A DNA stretch of 64,000 bases, taken from positions 30,136,002 through 30,200,001 of the forward strand of contig NC_052139.2 of NCBI RefSeq assembly GCF_016086655.4. Direction: 5' to 3'. Below the pieces are notes generated by a model. It saw only the letters and a program-made list of their open reading frames with translations. It was not told the DNA's origin and did not search any database. The first letter of the stretch is position 1. Each line of letters starts with the position of its first letter. Position numbers and translations under genes: made by a program. Of this stretch, positions 56,790-64,000 are shown one piece after another. This DNA comes from Lepeophtheirus salmonis (taxonomy: Eukaryota > Arthropoda > Copepoda > Siphonostomatoida > Caligidae).

Positions 56790-57935
56790 AAACAGATATC
56801 CTACTCCGTAGTTAGTAAGGACGTATAGGCACAAATTACTCCAATGTCTATTTTTAATTATATTTTAAGATAAACAAGGCCTTATAGATCCCCCATGAAT
56901 CATCCTTGTTACTCTCTGTCTTTCATGAGCACACAACCTAGTGATATTCTCTTTTCAAGAATGAAAAAATTATGATAGCAGGTTTGGAAAATAAAGAATA
57001 ATGATAACGACATTAGAAAATAAAAGATTGTCTTCAGATTGCTTAATAAAAATCAACACCTTAAGGTCATGGTATATAAAACTCCAGTTTACTTTCTCAT
57101 TGTAGCAATACATTTTATCGCCTAAAATTATAACACCGACAACTGATGTCTTCAAATCAGCATGTCATAAGTCTTCTCATCATGTTAGTACACGATAATT
57201 CAGGTAGCTCTAAAAGCTACACTTTCAATCATGTACAAAAAAAATTAAAAAAATTAAAAAGTCTTAGAATATAATTTCTTTACAAACGTGACCTACATTA
57301 ATTTTTTTAACTTTTTTCTTTGAAAAATATTTTTGGAATATTTAATGAAATGTGGTTATATAAGTACTTTTTTTTTTGTTTAAAGGTAAGGAAAAGAGTG
57401 ATCATTATGATTACTCTACCCTTGCTTACCTTTTTTGTAGAAAAAAATCTATATAGCCAAATCTTATGTGCTAGTTTTATTTTATATTTTTAATGACGCA
57501 CAAGCTCATTTTACGTGAGGGCAAACACGATTTGAATACAGATAGATGTTTTGACTATTATTAATTTGTGTTGAGTTGTTCCATATATATGACCAAACCG
57601 CAGTGCGATCCTATCCTACTCGTCAGTAGGAATGTAAATCGCTAGCAAAAGACAAGAATTAATTAGTATTATAACTATTACAATTTGAAAAATGTTTGAG
57701 AGAAGACCAGATTAGTTGTAATTCAGCTGTAAGAAAATGTGAAATGATACAAATAAACAAAAGGCCTACTCTGTATCAAGCAACACCGGCTAGTTATTAC
57801 TTTATCTTTACTTTATAAACTTTTTAAAAAAAAACAAAAAAAAAACACACACACTGTTCAGGTTGCCAACAACATCAAAAGTTGCACACTAAAAGTTGTT
57901 AAAATTTACAGCCCTACATTCTTGTATTTTTAAAA
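56790..57935. other. No supported gene
   Basis: AT-rich spacer between two copies of the same mariner family; poly-A near 57826. Nothing recognised. Confidence 0.45.
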
Positions 57936-57939
57936 ATGG

Positions 57940-58500
57940 TAAAAATCGATCCTTCCTGACGTCTCCCGTCAGTTTGTCAAGTAATTATTTGTAGTAAGGT
58001 CTTCTTGAGGATAATTGATCAAAATAATTCCATGACGACCCAAAAAACAGCCACCATCACTTTCCCAGCTGAAAAACTGGCTTCGTCGATTTTGCAAAAA
58101 CACTCACTCAAACAACTGTTACATCGCAACTACCCCTCCCAAATGGTTGAAACTTTTTATGAGTGTTGTGTCTTGACGAGGTTGAAGAGAGACAAACTAT
58201 TAAATAATGGAATCCAGGACGACCGAGAGAAATGAGGGAAGAAGAGACGTGGAGGAATAAGGCAACGATATAGTTTAATAGGAGCACGTATATATTCTTA
58301 TTAATACATAATCATTACTACTCTGGGTAACAGAGTGCACGTCTATTTATTAGAAGAATAATGAGGGTAGTACTTTATATATATGTTTAATAATAACAGT
58401 AACTAAAAGATGAGAGTCAACAGTTGCTAGATAGATGCGGCTAGCTTTTATTTACGTGGGCTGTCATGTTCAAGTTGAGGCTGGAAAGTTTTTAGAGCAC
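57940..58500 (-). pseudogene. Mariner remnant, copy 3
   Basis: Minus strand: GKVMVAVFWVVMELF near 58025-58075, and one frame over GRHGIILINYPQEDLTTNNY near 57985-58045. This matches the family block aGKVMasvFWD..GiilidYl.kg.tin..YY. Upstream, 58404-58500 (gtcaacagttgctagataga ... cttttatttacgtgggctgt) matches the corresponding flank of copy 1 (54418-54512). The N-terminal domain and first D are missing. Confidence 0.7.
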
Positions 58501-58509
58501 CCTCGAATT

Positions 58510-58960
58510 ATGCATGAGTGGTCACCATTTTTTTTTTTCGATGGAAAGGGAAGGTAAGTTCTTTCTTTTCTTCTCTTTTTGTTCTTTTTCATCATGATTG
58601 AGTACCTTCCCTCTCTTCTGTCTCCATCTCTTTGTTTCTTTTTTCATTAAGCCATTCACACACACGAACATGTTCTTATTGTTAGTACTGTCAGAGTACA
58701 AAAGATCAATTTCCATTATGAACTACATAAACACCCATCAAATAGGAAAGAAAAGCTCTTTCTCCTTGTTTTGAAACAACTGATGCACATCTATGTATCC
58801 AGTTTGAAATTAATATCTATCTCTCTACAGTGATATTGCATTGTGGAAAATACGGATTTGCTACTCATTAAAGAACAAATATATATTTGTTTGAAGACGT
58901 CATAGCTAGAGTTGTATAAAATATGCCCTACCGTATTATAAAAATATAAATGTAGTCCAC
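58510..58960. other. No supported gene
   Basis: Contains tagagttgtataaaatatgc at 58913, the 5' motif also at 19434. Pyrimidine-rich tract at 58555-58630. No coding motif. Confidence 0.4.
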
Positions 58961-58969
58961 TCACTTCAA

Positions 58970-59470
58970 GACCGGTGAGACCATTTACAACGAAAGCAAA
59001 CCCCCGATCAATACCTCTGACCATTCATTGTATCTCCACTGACATGCCATGCTCCCAGTATGCCTACTGGAGAAAGAAGATTTCCACTCCACACGGAGTT
59101 CTTAATCTCAAACGACGGGACACGAGTACCTTGTTCGTCTCTTGGAGAAACAAAAAAAAATTCTCAGACGGTGTACCATCATCCAACAGACAATCAAGTA
59201 CCATTTGCCCAACTAAAACCTTCGCCACTAGTATACATTCACCAAACACGTAGTTGAACGGGAGAGTAGGGACAATGATGGGGAATAGGAAATCCTGGCG
59301 ATGAAACCCACACTGACTGATGTGGTCCCTCACTCGGGCACATGCATCTAACCTTTTGTCAGTGAAAATAGTCCAATTTCATCCTCCATGAGGCACAACC
59401 AGACCTGTTCCGCCTTTCATGGACGGAGTAAGATATTCGGGCTACCCAAGTCCACCAAGGCTTTCCCAAA
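58970..59470 (-). CDS. Unrecognised coding-like region
   Basis: GC content is clearly above the flanks, and long open frames overlap on both strands. The minus strand offers an 89-codon frame (59064-59333) with RDHISQCGFHRQDFLFPIIV and ILVAKVLVGQMVLDCLLDDG, and a second frame (58791-59024) with GIDRGFAFVVNGLTGLEVSG. A stop and a shift separate them. The plus strand also has open frames. No family recognised. It lies between two repeat motifs shared with other loci (58913 and 59582), so it may be the body of an unidentified element rather than a host exon. Confidence 0.3.
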
Positions 59471-59581
59471 CATTCAAAATACTTCTAACCATAATGCATC
59501 TCATACACAAATTAATGTTATTATAGCTTTAAATAATCAGTTATTTTTGGATGTTCTAACATACAAAAACATAGCATAATA

Positions 59582-59640
59582 AATGTACGTTGCCATGCGA
59601 AATTTGAAAAGTAACCTTACTTTTTAACACACCTCATATA
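59582..59640. repeat. Short dispersed repeat F, copy 2
   Basis: aatgtacgttgccatgcgaa, then atttgaaaagtaaccttact, then tttaacacacctcata; matches 17086-17150. It ends exactly where the Tc1 element's TA begins (59639-59640). Confidence 0.65.
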
Positions 59641-60753
59641 CAGTCATATACAAAAATTGAGGGTGTTTTTTATTTTACAAAATCATGAAATCACCTAATC
59701 AAGTGATTTTTTTTTTTGCACAAAAAACTTTATTTACTTCCCAATATGACGAACTTTAAGCTTAATAATTTTTTTATGCGTTTTGGCATCCCTCCACAAA
59801 TTTTCCATGGGAGACAAATCAGAACTGTTGGCAGGAATCCAAGTGTTCTGAACACTACTTTTGTGCCTTTTTGGAGTGGTGAGCGGGGGCACCATGCTGC
59901 TGGAAAATGGTTCTTGATGTGTCAGACTACATTTTCCTTTTCACAGGAGGTCCAGTTTCTTCAGTACGAGACAAAACTGACATCGGAGACTTGCTGAGGA
60001 TCTCCGTTACGTAGTACTCGGCTGTCACAGTATGGGTACGTGGAATCAGGTGAAGATTTGACACTGCCTGGTGGCTGATAACGGCCCAAACGTGAATTTT
60101 CAAATGAGATTTGGAGTGGTTCCACATCTTCTTAATCTCTTGCCCAAACCTGATCTGTTTGGGGATTTGGGGCATGAAATAGCTCAAGTAGACTTTCATC
60201 ACTGAAGAGGATACACTTCCAGTCATCTGCAGTCCAGTGTTTCTGCTCACGACAGAATTCGACAGGCCTTCCTTCATTGGTTTTCTGAAATTTTGGGGTG
60301 CAGACGAGGTTTGTATAGCAAAGCATTCAAAAATTTTCAGCAGTCCAGGAACTTTGCTTATTTTTTTCTTCCTTCCTCGATCCTTCTGATATACAAGGAT
60401 TTGTCCCTCCTTCCTTTTCTTACACCAATTCTCAATTGTCTTGAGAGAAATTTGTAACCTTTGAGCAACGTCTCTCTGGCTTGATCCACCCTCTATCATG
60501 ACAACAATTTTGGTCCTGGTCTCCAAAGAGTGATCTCTCACCATTTTGGATATTGAATTTCAACTAAAATCCTGTATTGTTTTCTGAGCCTTTTTATACT
60601 GATGTATCATACAATTATCGAAAATAATTGCATCCAAAAAATTAATATTGCCTAATGATTGTATCAGGGAAATTTCATTTTATTCCGACCCAAATTTTTT
60701 GTATTACTATAAACGGATATATTTAATAACACCATCAATTTTTGGACATACTG
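59641..60753 (-). mobile_element. Nearly full-length Tc1-type element with both ends
   Basis: Left end cagtcatatacaaaaattga then gggtgtt, and right end, inverse cagtatgtccaaaaattgat then ggtgtt (to 60753), are inverted repeats of about 26 bp with four or five differences. TA flanks each side (59639-59640, 60754-60755). The 1113 bp hold a transposase with both DNA-binding and catalytic parts, so this is the most complete transposon in the window. Confidence 0.93.
59730..60544 (-). pseudogene. Tc1-type transposase, frameshifted, second catalytic Asp lost
   Basis: From ATG 60544: MVRDHSLETRTKIVVMIEGG then SSQRDVAQRLQISLKTIENW is the first helix-turn-helix. DRGRKKKIS is the GRPR-like hook. In a second frame (60326-60132), WKCILFSDESLLELFH carries the first catalytic D. 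The original frame resumes with KSHLKIHVWAVISHQAVSNL, IPRTHTVTAEYYVTEILS. A further shift gives FQQHGAPAHHSKKAQK, where the expected QQD is QQH, and SSDLSPMENLWRDAK with the catalytic E (DDE type), ending near 59730. Three or more frame changes plus the D-to-H change make it inactive. Length is close to the family's 340 residues. Confidence 0.9.
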
Positions 60754-60759
60754 TAAATA

Positions 60760-62690
60760 AAAGTGATTCTTAATGCTTGAATTTTAATTAATTTAGGTGA
60801 AAAACAATATAATTTTCAAATTCTAATAACTTAATAATTGATCCACCATGTTACGAGAATAAACATTTTTCTTTTGAAAAGTAGAGCTTTTTATGTTTCA
60901 AAATGTTCATATTGATTTGAAAAAGAAAAAAGGTATTAGCAAATTTGAGCATGATTAAGGAATATTTAGAGTTTGCGCAGAATGACCTGAAAGTTTCCAT
61001 ATTATCTGATTTTTTACAATATATATAGCAATACAACACTTACATTGAAATAGGTATTTTAGATGAGGATGTGATCCTAAAAATAATATCCCCCTCAATC
61101 AACAGCTCCACTATCCAATGTTCAAACTCTCAAAACACACACGACGTCATCAAAAATGTATCTATACCCAATTTATAATGAGATCGATGAAGATTTAATT
61201 TTTCTATGCAAACAATCTTCGAACTTCTTTATAGGGCCAAATTAGACTAGATTTGAAAGCAAAACCCAACACTAGTGTTTAGAAAGAATTTCCACTTATA
61301 AATACAAAAGCAAGCTTGGACTATTTCCCCAAAAATGAGTCTGTGTTACGTTTATATTTCCATCTAATTACCTCCCATCTTTATCAACCTACCTTTCACA
61401 CAAATCCTTTTGAGTCGCAGCAAATTGGATTTGAATTTACAATAGATTTTGTTTACTTTTTGTATAGGAAAAGAAACATCACAAATTATATTTGAAAGCT
61501 CAAATCGGAGCATTATTATGTTTGGTACATAAAAATGAAGGCTTAAGGGTCATATCATGTCAATTCATCAGACTTACATATAAGATTATACTCTTACAAA
61601 ACTGCAAATCAATATTTTTATTTTAAGAGTGTTGAAAGATTGGAAAATTTGTGTCTGGAATCGAATTTGATAAAATATTAATACAAGATTTTTCCGACTC
61701 AGCGAATAAAACTTCTCATGCTGGGCTATGATTCATTTCTTGGATCATGGTTTAGTAGAATATGTAAGAGATTGTCCTCACCTCAATGGCTTTCATTGAA
61801 AATTTATGGGAACTTCTGCTTCTAATAGTCATGTGTTAAGATATGTTTTGAAACAGAGTCGTTCTACTGTTGAAATTTTACCGATTAAGACTCACAGTTT
61901 ATACAAACATCCGAAAAACTATTATACAAATCATTATCCAAAGTTGAAAGAGTTGAAGAAGGTGGGGGAGGTGGTAAATTATATCATGGTGACGTCATAC
62001 ACAACCTTTAAATTAATTTTGTCATAAAACTATTACATTTCATCTTAAAAGTGATTCTAACTCTGTCACATGTACCCAAATCTTGAATAATTTATTTTTG
62101 ATTTTTTTTTTTCCAAAAATGCTTTTGAGTCTTCTCTTATCATCAGGTGACAACAGGGATACCTCAAAATTAGATTATCATATTTTTTCATCCCCATCCA
62201 TGATTTTTAACATATCATATTTCAATAGTTGTATCCCTCAGACGTTGCATCATCAAATATTCATTTTTCTTTTGTTTTTGTTGACCGTCTTAACTCACTA
62301 TCTTATAATATATTAGTGTCTTACTTTTCTTCATCAGCCCTATAAGGAAATGATCTTTTCGTTAACATTCCTTTTCCTTATCAAAGGGCCCGTACATTTT
62401 CGTAGAAAATGCCTATTTCTTAATGTCAGTCCAACTAATCCTTGGACTTTCACAATATATTTGCCATTTGCAAAGAGGAGCTCAACTCTTTTTAGATGAA
62501 AGGATCTGCAAAATGGATACATTTTTGACAATAATCAAATATTCAATCGGGTTTATATACCTGGTCTTGTAAAACGAAGTCTATTATTTTTTATGGATTT
62601 TTATTTTCTCCATTAATGTTAATCACTTTGGCAATCAAGGCAGTGACGATCGCACTCGGTGATTTCAATTATTTTATCCTAACTTTCTAA
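60760..62690. other. No supported gene
   Basis: AT-rich. Open frames at 61806 (plus) and 62340 (minus, MSKMYPFCRSFHLKRVELLF) have no recognised domain. Confidence 0.45.
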
Positions 62691-62694
62691 AATT

Positions 62695-62900
62695 TCCCTT
62701 CCAGAGAGTTATGCATCTTTGACATAAAAATTATCAAACTGAGCCGACGAAACCAAAAAACCACGTGATTCGCTATTACATTATGAGGACAGTATTCACA
62801 TTTCCAGCCCCCTGACTTTTTCTTACGCTTAGTTGCAGAGAAAGGTTTAAGTATTTATATTTCCTGATATCCATCCTTGATCCCTTTTGGATCGGCCATC
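62695..62900 (-). pseudogene. Possible BED-type zinc-finger fragment
   Basis: From an ATG near 62899 (context aagATGGCC) the minus strand reads MADPKGIKDGYQEI, a stop, then FSATKRKKKSGGWKCEYCPH. Later in the same frame come FWFRRLSLIIFMSKMHN and SLEGKF, then a stop. The W.C.YC pattern and a distant His suit a BED or C2H2 finger such as those at the start of hAT transposases. The second His is uncertain. Low support. Confidence 0.3.
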
Positions 62901-62904
62901 TTTT

Positions 62905-63400
62905 TATTAAAGCTATTAGTATTTTTTGATGAGAGCTGTGATATTTTTTTATGGATTTATTGAGTATTGAATTTCTAAATTAAGGGCAAGAATTATTTTC
63001 CCTTTTGTGAAATTTTCAATGTAATTGCATACAATGCATATATAGGCCTAATTGATATAAATAAATGCTAAATGAATACAACTATCGAATCTTCAAATTT
63101 CTTGAATTGAAAGCAAATCTGCATAGAAAATAATGTTAAAAATGACTATAATTTATCTTTTTATATTTTTTATTTCACATTGATAGATTTATGTACATGG
63201 ATTGTGTATAGTATATGACTATGAATTATGTAGAACTGATCTAGATTTAAATCTAAAGTAATGTTCTCCATTGTGATAATATTTATCAATAGTATTCTAC
63301 TGATCCCTATTTACTCGGTCCAGTACAGTCTTTGGACCGGTTGTTACCTTGGTTGTTTCTTGGAGATTTTCCTTATGATGTCGAGGGTTATATTGAATAA
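62905..63400. other. No supported gene
   Basis: AT-rich; 61-codon plus frame at 63261 without motif. Confidence 0.4.
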
Positions 63401-63404
63401 GATA

Positions 63405-64000
63405 AAGAATGGCTCACAAAACTGTTTCCTTTTGATATCGCTATAAAAAAAGGATATTTTTCAATAGTTTTTTGGAACACAACTTCATTCATATGGCCGC
63501 CGTAACTGGCCTTACAGTAGCCCATTCTGTCGACCCAATTTTTCAATACATTTTCGATTGTGTGAGCTACAATAGCTGCAATGGCGACTCCAATTTCGTG
63601 TTTCAAATCGTCAATAGCATCTGGATGGTTGGCGTAACATTTATCGTTGACAGCTCCCCACAAAAAATATTCCAACGCAGTCAAATCGCAGCTATGAGGT
63701 GGCCAGTTTACGTAGCTGTTTCGGCTTATGATGCGATTGTCGAAGACAGTGCGCAAAAAGATCCACTGTAAGGTTGGCTGTGTAGCACGTAGTGCCATCC
63801 TGTTGGAACATAATGTCGTCGATGTCTTCCTTTTCAATTTGGGGAAACAAAAATCTTCCAATATGGCCTGATAGCGCTCACCATTGACCGTAACGGCAGC
63901 TCCTTGCTCGAAGGGTTTTGACGTACACTTTCGGCAACAGCAGCAATGTTTTCGATTGAGCACACTGGACGAACACGGGAACGCGTTGTTTTATCCATTA
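63405..64000 (-). pseudogene. SETMAR-type mariner transposase, runs off the window
   Basis: Minus strand: at the edge, RPVCSIENIAAVAESVRQNP (about 63905-63963) is the N-terminal helix region. It jumps straight to GAAVTVNGERYQAILEDFCF (about 63830-63905) in another frame, so the segment with the first D is deleted. FQQDGTTCYTANLTVD near 63760-63805 (frame-shifted) keeps the second D. RTVFDNRIISRNSYVNWPPH then SCDLTALEYFLWGAVNDKCY follows (63620-63755). The family form here is DLTPLDYFLWG, so the third catalytic D is changed to E. IENVLKNWVDRMGYCKASYG is the tail. A single long frame covers the C-terminal half. Confidence 0.88.

Noticed and set aside
1..64000. CRISPR arrays, bacterial operons, riboswitches, intrinsic terminators
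   Set aside because: Nothing prokaryotic: repeats are dispersed or tandem eukaryotic elements, and open frames are short and broken.
1..64000. Host promoters, splice sites and polyadenylation signals
   Set aside because: TATA and AATAAA strings are abundant by chance in DNA this AT-rich, and no intact gene anchors them.

Overview
This window is AT-rich, gene-poor eukaryotic DNA. I found no intact host gene. Almost everything recognisable is a decayed transposable element (TE): frameshifted, carrying stop codons, or internally deleted. The density and variety of Tc1/mariner remnants, together with Helitron, PiggyBac, hAT, Harbinger, LINE, Gypsy and BEL/Pao-like fragments, fit an arthropod genome. 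The mariner signatures (for example QQDSAPAHKA, WPPSSPDLNPLDY) and the AT-rich background recall caligid copepods such as the salmon louse Lepeophtheirus. That species call is inference from memory, not a database result. Two nuclear insertions of mitochondrial DNA use TGA as Trp and AGR as Ser, the invertebrate mitochondrial code.

Layout, 0-20 kb: a copy of a long-inverted-repeat element (184-712); a Gypsy pol remnant with RNase H and integrase motifs (1350-2680, -); a PiggyBac C-terminus (5620-6030, -); a degenerate ~100-bp array (6605-6965); a Helitron Rep/helicase remnant (7820-8909, +); a TA-flanked mariner (9760-10644); two tail-to-tail mariner remnants (12.1-13.4 kb); a dispersed-repeat copy; hAT ends plus a hAT C-terminus (17.3-17.9 kb); a ~160-bp tandem duplication (17928-18290); a mariner C-terminus; and a second TA-flanked deleted mariner (19666-20376).

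20-40 kb: a cox1 nuclear mitochondrial insertion, NUMT (20978-21183, +); four mariner remnants (21.2-26.0 kb); a ~735-bp element with very long inverted repeats (26052-26785); BEL/Pao-like and PiggyBac remnants (28.5-30.1 kb); a third TA-flanked deleted mariner (30290-30830); another deleted mariner (31.6-32.4 kb); a second NUMT with cox3 and an nad2-like segment (33572-34345, -) abutting a THAP-domain remnant; a long PiggyBac remnant (37640-38860, -); and a mariner tail.

40-64 kb: a mariner remnant (40.1-40.9 kb), a possible Tc1 piece, a LINE endonuclease fragment and a LINE C-terminal fragment, two foldback elements (44141-44463 and 51548-51857), a PIF/Harbinger remnant (47.8-48.2 kb), a tandem pair of the dispersed repeat (49.7-50.1 kb), three remnants of one mariner family on the same strand (54.1-58.5 kb), a hAT-type MITE (55953-56538), an almost full-length Tc1 element with both terminal repeats (59641-60753), and a SETMAR-type mariner running off the right edge.

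These genes do not form a pathway. The biology is that of a transposon graveyard: nested insertions, several independent deletion derivatives that kept their ends but lost the catalytic core, and organelle DNA captured in the same landscape.
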